From a virus: a stretch of 48,883 nt of DNA. The notes below the pieces were generated by a model. The model was not told the DNA's origin and searched no databases. It saw only the letters and a list, made by a program, of their open reading frames with translations. The stretch spans positions 1 through 48,883 of IMG/VR virus record IMGVR_UViG_3300031673_008796. The stretch is one strand, 5' to 3'. Position 1 is the stretch's first letter. Every line of letters starts with the position of its first letter. This document shows positions 22,804 to 30,520 of this stretch, piece by piece. The position numbers and the translations under genes were made by a program.

Positions 22804-23813
22804 TATTCCTCCCTATTAACATTAATTCCCATAGCTGCTCTAGCTTTTTCAAAGTTTCTACTAAACGTTGCTCTATGATTACAAATCTCATCTATTACCG
22901 TTTCATAAGACCTCTTTTTGAGAAGACTTCTTTCAACGATTTCACTTAGATGAGCAACTGAAAAATTCTCTGCTCTTCTAAGAGCATTGATTTCGTCTAC
23001 AGTTAAATTTCGCTTAGCAATAAACTGTACTAGCTCCACGCGTTGTTCAAAATCAGGTGGAAGCAATTCAATGAATTCGTCGAATCTGCCAGGGCGATCA
23101 GCAAGGGCATCTAAAAGATTGCCAGGATAGTTGGTAGTCGCGATGATAAAAGTTGGTAAGGAGAATGCCACATCAACACCATCTAGTAGATTTAATAAAG
23201 CAGAATCAATACCTCTAGCTCCACCTCTATCTTCCATTTCACCACCACCAATGTCTTCAATGATGAACACTAAACGAGTGCATTCTTTGGTATACTCTGA
23301 ACGAGTAGTAAGGAATCTAGAAACATGTCTAGCATCCAACTCAGCTGTTGGCCAACTAATAACCACAGTGCCAGGGTCTTCCTCACAAAGATCTGCACTA
23401 ACCTTAGTGATAGCACAAGTCTTACCAAAGCCTGGAGGACTATAAACCAATATGGCTCTTTTCATAGCTTTTTCAAGGAAGTCATAAACTTCTTTTTGAG
23501 AAAAGAATAACTTAGCTTCGCCCATGATATTTTTAGAGTTATCATATGTCTCAAGTATGCGTCTCTGCTTCATATTCATTTCTTCTAAACCAATAGAATT
23601 ACCTATATGCGCAAGACTATAAATACCAGGTTTTATCTTGTACTTTTCTTTTTTAGTTTCTTCTTTTACATATTCGCATTGGATAATGCGTTCATCATTT
23701 TGAAAACAAAGATCTGACTCGGAGATCTTATCTCCCTCTTTAAGTTCAGTGAGTTTTGTGACTTTTTTAACAATGAATTCACCTTCTGCCACTATATCAT
23801 CATCATCGTGCAT
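22803..23813 (-). CDS. AAA+ ATPase (BCS1/FtsH-like core)
   Basis: The 336-residue protein has a variable N-terminal part (about 1-100), Walker A SPPGFGKT (125-132), Walker B FIIEDIGGG with a Gly-rich loop, sensor-1 ATTNYPGN and DRPGRFDEF, the arginine-finger region of classical AAA proteins. No protease motif (HExxH) or membrane segment is seen, so it may be an unfoldase or chaperone acting on a phage complex. It overlaps the transglycosylase start by one base. Confidence 0.9.
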   Translation of the reverse strand: MHDDDDIVAEGEFIVKKVTKLTELKEGDKISESDLCFQNDERIIQCEYVKEETKKEKYKIKPGIYSLAHIGNSIGLEEMNMKQRRILETYDNSKNIMGEAKLFFSQKEVYDFLEKAMKRAILVYSPPGFGKTCAITKVSADLCEEDPGTVVISWPTAELDARHVSRFLTTRSEYTKECTRLVFIIEDIGGGEMEDRGGARGIDSALLNLLDGVDVAFSLPTFIIATTNYPGNLLDALADRPGRFDEFIELLPPDFEQRVELVQFIAKRNLTVDEINALRRAENFSVAHLSEIVERSLLKKRSYETVIDEICNHRATFSRNFEKARAAMGINVNREE

Positions 23814-23828
23814 ATTTGCTCCTAAGTA

Positions 23829-24149
23829 TTAATAGTCAGTTGTATCTGCGTCAAGCCTATCTAGAAAATCTCTAAAACGTGTTCTTGGACGTTTTTTGTT
23901 GGTAAAGCCTTTATTTAATAATCCACTTTTTCTATTCAAGTCATCATCAAAAGATCTACTCAATGAGTATGCTTTTTTATTAACGCTGGGATTGCCATCA
24001 TAGCTACCAGTTTCAAGTATTTGATCTTCTGGGCTGAAGAGTAAGCTTTTAGAGCTAATAAGGCTATTATTTCTTGTGACATTTTTTTTTCTAGAGAAAT
24101 CAACAGGATTGTCATCTCTATATACGCTGTCACCTTTTTTAATCTTCAT
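23829..24149 (-). CDS. Unknown basic 106-residue protein
   Basis: Rich in Arg, Lys, Ser and Asp, with KKGDSVYRDDNPVDFSRKK at the start and NKKRPRTRFRDFLDRL near the end. It looks disordered and may be an adaptor of the ATPase downstream. It is the first gene after the terminator of the 24200 gene. Confidence 0.7.
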   Translation of the reverse strand: MKIKKGDSVYRDDNPVDFSRKKNVTRNNSLISSKSLLFSPEDQILETGSYDGNPSVNKKAYSLSRSFDDDLNRKSGLLNKGFTNKKRPRTRFRDFLDRLDADTTDY

Positions 24150-24159
24150 TTATTCCCTT

Positions 24160-24192
24160 TGTAAAATAGCTCCCACACTTTCGTATGGGAGC
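24160..24192 (-). terminator. Rho-independent terminator after 24200 gene
   Basis: GCTCCCATAC and GTGTGGGAGC (minus strand) form a 10-pair stem with GAAA loop, followed by TATTTTAC. Confidence 0.85.
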
Positions 24193-24199
24193 CATTAAA

Positions 24200-24733
24200 T
24201 TACTGTGCTAATCCGCTTACTAAATTTTCAGCTAAATTCTTAACACTATCTGGTAAAGCATCTGTGTTGATAGATGCTAATTCTTTCTGACGCTTTTTCT
24301 CTGCACTAGCGGCTGTTTTATCAGCAGATAGCTCCAACTTGCGAGAGTTGATTGCAGAAACAATCTGATTGAATTCTGCAGATCCATCATCGTAAGTTCC
24401 TAATAGTTTGCTCAACTCAGAAAGTTGAGAATCTCTAGAACCACGACCTGTGGATTGTGGTGCATAAGAAGCTCCACCGTTTAATTCTTTAGCTTTTCTG
24501 AAATGATTAGAAATCATACCAGAAACATAACGCATAACTTCCTTTTCATCACTTGTATCTTTATTAAAAGATATAGAACCGTCAACAATACCAGCAACAA
24601 CATTAGACTTGATAGTACTAAATTGCTCAGGTGTTAACTGATCTTTAACGGGTAGAGATGAATCAAAGCTAGATCCTAAGATCGCTGTAACTTCATTAAC
24701 CACCGCGGTTTTCTGTGAAATGGGGTTTGACAT
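24200..24733 (-). CDS. Unknown protein in its own transcription unit
   Basis: The 177-residue protein is Ser/Ala/Lys-rich and helical (MRYVSGMISNHFRKAKELNGG, TAASAEKKRQKELASIN), with no Cys and a Gly/Ser linker (QSTGRGSRDSQ). It has its own -10 box, a palindrome over the SD (AGGAGG), and a strong terminator, so it is probably abundant and separately regulated. The composition fits a structural or DNA-associated protein; the family is not recognised. Confidence 0.82.
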   Translation of the reverse strand: MSNPISQKTAVVNEVTAILGSSFDSSLPVKDQLTPEQFSTIKSNVVAGIVDGSISFNKDTSDEKEVMRYVSGMISNHFRKAKELNGGASYAPQSTGRGSRDSQLSELSKLLGTYDDGSAEFNQIVSAINSRKLELSADKTAASAEKKRQKELASINTDALPDSVKNLAENLVSGLAQ

Positions 24734-24744
24734 ACTTATTCCTC

Positions 24745-24758
24745 CTAAAACGTTTTAG
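24745..24758 (-). promoter_or_regulatory. Perfect palindrome overlapping the SD
   Basis: CTAAAACGTTTTAG is a perfect 14-base inverted repeat whose right end forms the start of AGGAGG. It could be an operator or an RNA hairpin that hides the ribosome binding site. Confidence 0.45.
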
Positions 24759-24789
24759 ATTGTTACATCATGCAATCAATCATAATTTT

Positions 24790-24795
24790 ATTATA
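24790..24795 (-). promoter_or_regulatory. -10 box of 24200 gene
   Basis: TATAAT on the minus strand (AAGTATAATAAAATT), 57 bases before the ATG at 24733. A convincing -35 box was not found at 16-18 bases. Confidence 0.45.
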
Positions 24796-24818
24796 CTTAA
24801 TTATTTTTGAGAATGGTT

Positions 24819-25103
24819 TCAAAGCCCGTATGTAAATTGCTTCTCTTCTGTAGCTGTCGTGCACGTTATTTTAATAGATTCAACTGGCAATATTGACCAT
24901 TCAAAATATAACAGTATTATCTTTTCATCTATTGAGGCTTGTTTTAAGAGAGAATATAGGAATTCAGCTCTTTCTTTTGTTCTATTGTATGACTTAATTG
25001 TCACGGTATCAGTTAACTTATTTTCAACCAGCCATTCGCCTATTTCATCATAGGAATGATTAACTTCCAATAATCTCTCTAGACATTCTACTTTACGATT
25101 CAT
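24819..25103 (-). CDS. Unknown 94-residue protein
   Basis: A helical N-terminal half (ECLERLLEVNHSYDEIGEWL) and a beta-rich C-terminal half (KIILLYFEWSILPVESIKITC). SD GAGGACAAAG precedes the ATG and the start overlaps the gene at 25093. No family is recognised. Confidence 0.72.
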   Translation of the reverse strand: MNRKVECLERLLEVNHSYDEIGEWLVENKLTDTVTIKSYNRTKERAEFLYSLLKQASIDEKIILLYFEWSILPVESIKITCTTATEEKQFTYGL

Positions 25104-25269
25104 CTTTGTCCTCTGGCTCTACAAAAAGACCTTTAACATAATAAACCCTACACTTACCAGTAAGAGGATCTACATACATCTTATCAATAACATACGTTAC
25201 ATGTAAATTGGCCAATGTTTCCAATAAATTATAAAGTATATTGATGTCTTTATTAGTGTTTATATCCAT
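25093..25269 (-). CDS. 58-residue protein
   Basis: This gene fills the 25104-25252 gap with ends that overlap both neighbours (17 bases upstream, 11 downstream). It begins MDINTNKDINILYNLLE, continues TLANLHVTYVIDKMY, and has a beta-like end (GKCRVYYVKGLFVE). TLANLHV weakly resembles the tiny-protein helix. Confidence 0.75.
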   Translation of the reverse strand: MDINTNKDINILYNLLETLANLHVTYVIDKMYVDPLTGKCRVYYVKGLFVEPEDKDES

Positions 25270-25624
25270 TATTCCACTTACTAGTAGGTTGTCCTTCGTC
25301 GTTTAATGCTACAAATTTAAAATTAGATCTTGCAACTTCTACCATCTTATCTCTTAAATTACTCTTAAATACTACTACATCCAGTGTTATGGAGGTCTTC
25401 CCCCGCTCTTTCTCTCGAACTTCGAAAGTTACCAAATCCCCTAAACTCACCGGTAATAGAAATTCGATTCTGTCTACAGCAACAGTAACACATTCCATAT
25501 TAGTTACCTCAAAGGCATGAATAGCTGCAGCAATGTCCATCCAGGACATCATCTGTCCACCGAAGAGATCACCTCTACGATTAAGGTGTTCATGCATTAC
25601 AAGTTGTTTAGTTACTGATTTCAT
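25253..25624 (-). CDS. Hot-dog acyl-CoA thioesterase (YciA-like)
   Basis: The 123-residue protein has LFGGQMMSWMDIAAAI, with the catalytic-type Asp (D30) on the hot-dog helix, and VAVDRIEFLLPVSLGDLV, both typical of YciA-type acyl-CoA thioesterases that release fatty acids from CoA. Family length is complete. It is unusual on a phage; a role in membrane lipid turnover or in freeing CoA is inference. It overlaps the ligase stop by four bases. Confidence 0.88.
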   Translation of the reverse strand: MKSVTKQLVMHEHLNRRGDLFGGQMMSWMDIAAAIHAFEVTNMECVTVAVDRIEFLLPVSLGDLVTFEVREKERGKTSITLDVVVFKSNLRDKMVEVARSNFKFVALNDEGQPTSKWNNGYKH

Positions 25625-26871
25625 TTATCATTCCGCCATCTAACAAACACAGGAAAGCGCATTATGCCATCTGGTGTTAGTTCTTGGTACTTAGTTTCTA
25701 TAAGACCACCGATATAAAGTTCTTGGTTATTCCACATTATTTCTCTATCTTCATCGGTCCAACCTGTTCCGCACTCGCATGTGTTTCCGTTCTCTTGTCT
25801 AAGAACAACTCCACCCATTTTGCCCTCTAAACGAGTTCCTGCTTTACCTTCATATATTCCAGTAATAACACAGTCTTGTGATAACATGGTTTTAAACTTA
25901 AGAAGTCGACCTGTCTTCTTACCTAAGTAATAGGGAATATTAGGGAGTGCCATTGCACCTTCAAAACCTAGGTTTTCCCAATTGGCTTGTAAGCCATATA
26001 TAGCCTGTATATCTTCAGTATATACTTGTGTTACTAATTTGATATTGTTATTAAAGTTAACTGACACTGCTTCGAGCAACGCTAGCCTCTCTTTAGTAAG
26101 CATTTTGAATTTCTGTGTCATCCATTCGTTATAATCTATATAGCCAAATGCATAATATCCAACATCGCCAACACTCTGATGACTTTTATTTGAGAACGCA
26201 GTCTTTTGCATTGACTGAAAGTCATCTGACATGATCTCACCGTCAAAGATGAACTTGCCAGTAGGAAAACAATTCTGGAATGATTCTACAATAGAGGGGA
26301 AGTTGTGGTATTCAGTTCCATTGCGTGATAATAGGGTTACTGAACCTTCATTTACAATAGCTAGACATCTATAACCATCTAGTTTGGGACTTACATAAAC
26401 GCCTTTTTTAATAACTTCATTTAACTTCTTACACAGCTTACCATCTTTAGCTAACATAACATCGAATATGGGGATATTGGTAAAGCCAGCTTTAACTGCT
26501 GTCTCAGCAGAGAAGCCACACTTAAGATCCTTACGCAATACTCTGGAGAACCATTTCTGCTCAATAGGATCACATAGTTTAAAGAAATTCTCAACCAGCT
26601 CTATAGCATTATTTCCTGTCCAATCTCTATTTTCCAACTTATATAAAACTATATCTATAAAGTATCGATAGTTGTCAGGAATGTCGTCTGCTCTGGTTTG
26701 ATTTTCATCAAACTTTTTTATATGATAAACACGATTATAATTAAACGCTGCGTCTAATAGTTCAGCTAGATATTTGTTATTAGAATTGTCTTTTAAGAGT
26801 TTGCGCTTATCATTTTTACCTGATGTATTCTCAATCTCATTCAAGACATCGAGTGCCTGTTTCAATCCCAT
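25621..26871 (-). CDS. ATP-dependent DNA ligase
   Basis: The ATG at 26871 with GGAGG upstream is preferred over 26898. The 416-residue protein has the adenylation Lys in SPKLDGYRC (K163), FDGEIM (motif III), GFEGAM (motif IV), LLKFKTM (motif V) and an OB-fold C-terminus (ITGIYEGKAGTR). It seals nicks during phage replication or repair. The N-terminal domain (about 1-150) is like that of T4/T3-type phage ligases. Confidence 0.92.
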   Translation of the reverse strand: MGLKQALDVLNEIENTSGKNDKRKLLKDNSNNKYLAELLDAAFNYNRVYHIKKFDENQTRADDIPDNYRYFIDIVLYKLENRDWTGNNAIELVENFFKLCDPIEQKWFSRVLRKDLKCGFSAETAVKAGFTNIPIFDVMLAKDGKLCKKLNEVIKKGVYVSPKLDGYRCLAIVNEGSVTLLSRNGTEYHNFPSIVESFQNCFPTGKFIFDGEIMSDDFQSMQKTAFSNKSHQSVGDVGYYAFGYIDYNEWMTQKFKMLTKERLALLEAVSVNFNNNIKLVTQVYTEDIQAIYGLQANWENLGFEGAMALPNIPYYLGKKTGRLLKFKTMLSQDCVITGIYEGKAGTRLEGKMGGVVLRQENGNTCECGTGWTDEDREIMWNNQELYIGGLIETKYQELTPDGIMRFPVFVRWRNDK

Positions 26872-27046
26872 ATAGAATATCCTCCAGTTCCATGACAATC
26901 TCTACTGCTGTCACATCATCTAAATCTTGGAAACCAAGACCTAAGTTATATATCGTAGCTAAGAATCTAGTGGTAACAAGCTCTTGTTCGTGTGTTGTTA
27001 TAAGAGTCCATGCATCCTTAGGACAAAATGGATTATTTTTGCTCAT
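26837..27046 (-). CDS. 69-residue protein with ATIYNLGLG helix
   Basis: The ATG at 27046 is chosen (27067 also possible). The protein has NPFCPKDAW at the start and RFLATIYNLGLGFQDLDDV, a clear tiny-protein helix, followed by an acidic helix (EIVMELEDILYG). It overlaps the ligase start by 35 bases and the protease stop by 14. Confidence 0.72.
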   Translation of the reverse strand: MSKNNPFCPKDAWTLITTHEQELVTTRFLATIYNLGLGFQDLDDVTAVEIVMELEDILYGIETGTRCLE

Positions 27047-27944
27047 TAATTCTTTTTTGCTGTTCATCAGTCAAAATATCAACCATACCAATAGTTGGTT
27101 CCATAAGAACAAATCTATTACCGACAGAAACTGCTACACCTGCAACATATCCATCTTCATCTATAACGGGTCCACCACTTACGCCTGGTAAAAGAATTGC
27201 TTCACCAGCATATTGGAAACTTTGATTACCCAATGCTTTAAAGTCTACACATGTTGGTGGTAGTTTACCACCAAAGAAACCACATGCCCTAAGTGTATCA
27301 CCAACTCTAACATGCCATCCAGACCTAATATATAGTTTCTTAAAGTTCTTAAAATCACCCTGTAAAAAACCATAATCTCTTTTTGTATGTTTAGAATACG
27401 CAATAGCCTTAATTTTAGTGTCTACACCATCTACATTAATAACACTAAATGTCTCTGGTTTCATAGCTAGAGCTTTTTCTCTACTCTCCAACTCTTTTGT
27501 TAACATAACCTCTACTTCAGCTAGCCTTTGTAAGCACTGAGGATTTTCTCCACAGTTTGTTTCTAAATATGTTATCAACGATAGTAATTTTTGCTCTTTT
27601 TCTTCAGATTGTTTTGTTATTCTAGGAAACTCATATTTGATGAATTCAAATGTTAGCTTCAAACAGTGAGCTGCAGTAATGGCCGTTGTGTTATTTATTA
27701 CGAATGCTGTACAATTGCTTCCCGCTTCACCCTTTTTAACATCTTGCGAGATCTTAATTATAGCACTATGACGCTTGTCTTCTTTTGTTTTCATGACGAA
27801 TTTTATTAGTCTATCTAGTGGACTGGGTTCTTCATGTATTGAATAAGTTGATACTTTGGGTTGGTTTTTAATATAGTTACTGGTTGTTATATAAGATAGT
27901 GTAAGTACTACTGTTATTAGTAAAATTCTAGTCAATCTAGCCAT
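27033..27944 (-). CDS. Exported trypsin-like serine protease
   Basis: The 303-residue protein has an N-terminal hydrophobic signal or anchor (ILLITVVLTLSYITT), then TAAHC (H93), RDYGFL (D190) and PGVSGGP (S256), the chymotrypsin-type triad. Between H93 and D190 lies an unusually long charged helical insertion (about 105-165). The active site would face the periplasm. With the exported transglycosylase at 22204 it may weaken or remodel the envelope. Confidence 0.9.
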   Translation of the reverse strand: MARLTRILLITVVLTLSYITTSNYIKNQPKVSTYSIHEEPSPLDRLIKFVMKTKEDKRHSAIIKISQDVKKGEAGSNCTAFVINNTTAITAAHCLKLTFEFIKYEFPRITKQSEEKEQKLLSLITYLETNCGENPQCLQRLAEVEVMLTKELESREKALAMKPETFSVINVDGVDTKIKAIAYSKHTKRDYGFLQGDFKNFKKLYIRSGWHVRVGDTLRACGFFGGKLPPTCVDFKALGNQSFQYAGEAILLPGVSGGPVIDEDGYVAGVAVSVGNRFVLMEPTIGMVDILTDEQQKRINEQK

Positions 27945-28158
27945 CTAATTCCTCACTATTTTTCATTATAGTTATAGCCCTATTGACTATATCAATATGA
28001 GTCTCTGTGTTGCCGGTTTCATCTAGGAGAAGCTCTAAAGCTGCTATAATTTCACTAGATTTCAACTTCTTTGATCTAAAATTAGACAGCATTTCGCCAG
28101 CCTTATCATTTAAGTATCTTCTTTGCTTTCTAACTATTCGATCATTTTCGTAAAACAT
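27937..28158 (-). CDS. Unknown 73-residue protein
   Basis: The ATG at 28158 with GAGGAAG upstream is the likely start; the longer frame to 28269 would run into the opposite gene. It is basic and helical (VRKQRRYLNDKAGEML, SSEIIAALELLLDE). It overlaps the protease start by eight bases. Function unknown. Confidence 0.7.
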   Translation of the reverse strand: MFYENDRIVRKQRRYLNDKAGEMLSNFRSKKLKSSEIIAALELLLDETGNTETHIDIVNRAITIMKNSEELDG

Positions 28159-28190
28159 ACACTTCCTCAAGATATTTATACCCTCTAAAA

Positions 28191-28199
28191 TGGTATAAT
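28191..28199 (+). promoter_or_regulatory. Extended -10 promoter (TGGTATAAT), leaderless type
   Basis: TGGTATAAT followed by AGTTAC and then the ATG at 28206. The six-base gap points to a leaderless transcript for the sigma-like gene; no SD is present. Confidence 0.6.
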
Positions 28200-28205
28200 A
28201 GTTAC

Positions 28206-28544
28206 ATGGCTGATGATAAGAAAAAACCAGAAAGAGACCACGCTTCAGATATGATGCTTGAATGGGCACCTAAAATCAATATGTGGGCCAAAAAACTCAA
28301 AGCCTCTGGCATTCCAGCTCACATCGAGGACACAGATCTCCATTCAGCTGGAGTTGATGGCTTGATGGACGCTTTCCATAGATATGACCCTAGCAAAGGC
28401 GGAAATTTTGGTGCATTTGCTAATCACCGTATCCGGGGCAAGATGCTTGATCATGTAACCTCATCTGGCGGAGCTAATGCCGTAGATAAGTTATTCAGAG
28501 ATCAAGCTAAAAAATTCAAGCCTGGAACAACCGAAGAAGACTAA
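28206..28544 (+). CDS. Sigma-factor region-2 protein
   Basis: The 112-residue protein matches sigma-70-family region 2, FliA style: WAPKINMWAKKL, then DTDLHSAGVDGLMDA, HRYDPSKG, FGAFANHRIRGKMLD. There is no region 3 or 4 (no helix-turn-helix). The T4 late factor gp55 also works with little more than region 2 and reads a -10-only promoter, so a specificity factor is plausible; an anti-sigma-like decoy is the alternative. It lies alone on the plus strand behind a leaderless-type promoter and converges on 28541. Confidence 0.85.
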   Translation: MADDKKKPERDHASDMMLEWAPKINMWAKKLKASGIPAHIEDTDLHSAGVDGLMDAFHRYDPSKGGNFGAFANHRIRGKMLDHVTSSGGANAVDKLFRDQAKKFKPGTTEED

Positions 28545-28867
28545 GATTTCTTATCTTCGGTCAATACTTCTTTAACATCTTTATCAAATTGTAAATCATA
28601 TACTGCATCTTCTGCTGCTTTTTTAGGAGCATTCCATAGATCATCTTCAAATGACTTGTGTTTAGTCTCTAACATCCACTTTGAAATTTGAAGTTTAAAT
28701 TCCTTCTGATTTTCAAAAGTAGGATCTTTTTCAAAAGTATCTAATGCTACCTGTAAATCAGGTGTTAATGGGACGTTAAAATGCTTGCTATACTGACGAA
28801 CATTTTCAGAGTCTTCTCCTGAACAAGTAACTTTATTTTGTACTTCTTCTTTACTTTCTTCGCTCAT
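28541..28867 (-). CDS. Unknown acidic 108-residue protein
   Basis: Very Glu/Asp/Lys-rich, helical, no Cys pair (one Cys), without recognised motif (YSKHFNVPLTPDLQVALDTF in the middle). Its stop overlaps the convergent sigma-like gene by four bases; its start overlaps ClpP2 by four bases, so it is coupled to that peptidase. Confidence 0.75.
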   Translation of the reverse strand: MSEESKEEVQNKVTCSGEDSENVRQYSKHFNVPLTPDLQVALDTFEKDPTFENQKEFKLQISKWMLETKHKSFEDDLWNAPKKAAEDAVYDLQFDKDVKEVLTEDKKS

Positions 28868-29568
28868 TTCTTGCTCCTATTTCTAACCTTTTTAGATGTT
28901 TTCTTTTTTCTTAAAGTTTTCTTTTTTCTACTTTTCTTATTATCAATACCCATGCCAGCTAATGCATCACTTAGAGTCGTGGTTGTATATTTTTCATATT
29001 TATGCTCCGGCACTGTCGTAATTGTATACATGATCAAGGGTCTAATTAATGGCAAACCAATGTGATCTATAATGCCAAAACTAAGTGCTTGTTTTGCAGT
29101 TAGTGTAATGTCTCTTGCATCGTTATCATGCATCATCTGTTTAATCTCTTTATAGGTATGATTGCAACGTTTTGCAAGGAAGTTCATCATCTGATTGTTT
29201 AATCGTCTAGCTTCTCTAACGTCTGCTTCCATTTCATTGATGGGGTTAATACTTCCAGCAGTTACCTCATGAACCAAGATTCTAGAACCATCAGCACAAT
29301 ATCTATGGTCACCTGCCGCTAATAATATAGCTCCACAACTCATAGCTTTCCCTATACATGCTGTAACGATAGGGTTAGGAACTTGGTGCATGGTTGCTAT
29401 CATATTATTAAGTGCGTCAACATTTCCACCGTATGAGTCAATATAAACTATTATTGGTAAGCTAGGATCAAGTGAACTGCGTCTAAATATCTTGTTTCTA
29501 AAACTTCTTGCTTCTTCTTCAGTAAATTTATTGACAACGATGTCATCATTTTTGCCTTCTTCTATCAT
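28864..29568 (-). CDS. clpP: ClpP-like serine peptidase 2 with basic tail
   Basis: The 234-residue protein has IDSYGGNVDA, GKAMSCGA (S77), ILVHEV (H100) and RDITLTAKQAL (D153), a complete Ser-His-Asp triad. A C-terminal extension of about 60 residues ends in a very basic tract (KKKTLRKKKTSKK), not usual for ClpP. Together with ClpP1 at 21295 it could form a mixed ring. SD GGGAG precedes the ATG; a bipartite hairpin lies just upstream. Confidence 0.9.
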   Translation of the reverse strand: MIEEGKNDDIVVNKFTEEEARSFRNKIFRRSSLDPSLPIIVYIDSYGGNVDALNNMIATMHQVPNPIVTACIGKAMSCGAILLAAGDHRYCADGSRILVHEVTAGSINPINEMEADVREARRLNNQMMNFLAKRCNHTYKEIKQMMHDNDARDITLTAKQALSFGIIDHIGLPLIRPLIMYTITTVPEHKYEKYTTTTLSDALAGMGIDNKKSRKKKTLRKKKTSKKVRNRSKK

Positions 29569-29587
29569 CGAAACTCCCTTAAAGAAA

Positions 29588-29626
29588 CCCGTGCTTTCAC
29601 TCTAGAACTAGAGTTAGTCACACGGG
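29588..29626 (-). promoter_or_regulatory. Bipartite hairpin before ClpP2
   Basis: CCCGTG/CACGGG enclose a second perfect stem ACTCTAG/CTAGAGT with a two-base loop. On the minus transcript TTTCTTTAAGGGAG follows, so it may be a partial terminator or an attenuator in front of ClpP2. Confidence 0.55.
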
Positions 29627-29650
29627 ACACAGACCGTTGTATTTTATAAT

Positions 29651-29660
29651 CGAATCTGTT
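29651..29660 (-). promoter_or_regulatory. AACAGAWTCG motif, copy 8
   Basis: AACAGATTCG followed by ATTATAAAA begins four bases after the stop of the gene at 29665 and lies 82 bases before ClpP2, with the hairpin in between. Confidence 0.55.
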
Positions 29661-29664
29661 GCCG

Positions 29665-30060
29665 TTATACATTGTCAAAATCGTGTCTAAAGTCTTTTTG
29701 TTTCTTCTTTAAAATATCATTATATTTATTCTTAATAGCGCCTCTTATTTGTTTGACTTCTTCTGGATCGTCAAATAGAAATAAAGGCTCGTCATTACCC
29801 TGCATGGTAACAATGCATTTACTTTCTCGTTGTCCGAACTTAACTGTGAAACTATTAAAAGATAAGCCATAAGATGTACGGCGTACTCTACCTATTAGAA
29901 AGCGTAGGTTTTTGTCTAAGTCTATATTTTTAAGATTACCATCTAAATTAGATAAGACTAAGTCTGCATTACGAATGCATTCCTGATCTGCTATCTTTTT
30001 CAATACTATTTCTAAGTCAGTTCTAACTGGAAATAATATATTAAGCAATCTAATCATCAT
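29665..30060 (-). CDS. Unknown 131-residue protein
   Basis: A hydrophobic start (MMIRLLNILFPV), a charged helical region, a beta-rich part (SFNSFTVKFGQRESKCIV) and a Lys-rich end. SD GGAGGCG. It overlaps the gene upstream by 11 bases. No family is recognised. Confidence 0.75.
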   Translation of the reverse strand: MMIRLLNILFPVRTDLEIVLKKIADQECIRNADLVLSNLDGNLKNIDLDKNLRFLIGRVRRTSYGLSFNSFTVKFGQRESKCIVTMQGNDEPLFLFDDPEEVKQIRGAIKNKYNDILKKKQKDFRHDFDNV

Positions 30061-30520
30061 CGCCTCCCAGCAGGATTCTATTCACTTCATCGGGAAATAT
30101 GTTAACATAGGCATCATTGAATCTTTCTTTTAATTCATTTGCCTTAACTTGCTTATTTAATTCTCTTAGTCTATTTGTGTTTCTCTCTATCAACCTAGTT
30201 ATTTTCTTCCACTTCCACCAAGTGGGGTTAATTAGTTGAAATCTAATGCGATATATTCCTTCTACTCTGTTGCCGTGTATGTGTAAACTAACTTCTAATC
30301 CCTCTATATGCTCACGAATAGCTACAATCTTACCTCTCGGTGTACCATCGTCGTTTATATGAGAAAAAGTAATAGACTTAATCTTTTTCTTATCTGTCTC
30401 CTCTATCTTAACTTCACATGTAGCACCTTTTGTGCCGTGTAATATAAGCATTATATTAGCTTTTATTTCGCTATATAACTTATCTAATAAAGGATTAACT
30501 TGATATTTATCTAAATTCAT
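30050..30520 (-). CDS. Unknown 156-residue protein
   Basis: The ATG at 30520 shares its A with the ThyX TAA (TAATG). A beta-rich N-terminal half (ATCEVKIEETDKKKIKSITF) is followed by a Trp/Lys motif (NPTWWKWKKI) and a basic helix. No family is recognised. Confidence 0.75.
   Translation of the reverse strand: MNLDKYQVNPLLDKLYSEIKANIMLILHGTKGATCEVKIEETDKKKIKSITFSHINDDGTPRGKIVAIREHIEGLEVSLHIHGNRVEGIYRIRFQLINPTWWKWKKITRLIERNTNRLRELNKQVKANELKERFNDAYVNIFPDEVNRILLGGDDD

Noticed and set aside
25463-25472. GACAGAATCG near-copy of the repeated motif
   Set aside because: One base off the consensus and inside the thioesterase frame, where it encodes the conserved VDRIEF strand; explained by coding constraint.
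26823-27191. Plus-strand frame of 122 residues spanning ligase start and protease end
   Set aside because: It crosses the junction of two well-supported minus-strand genes and has no start signal.
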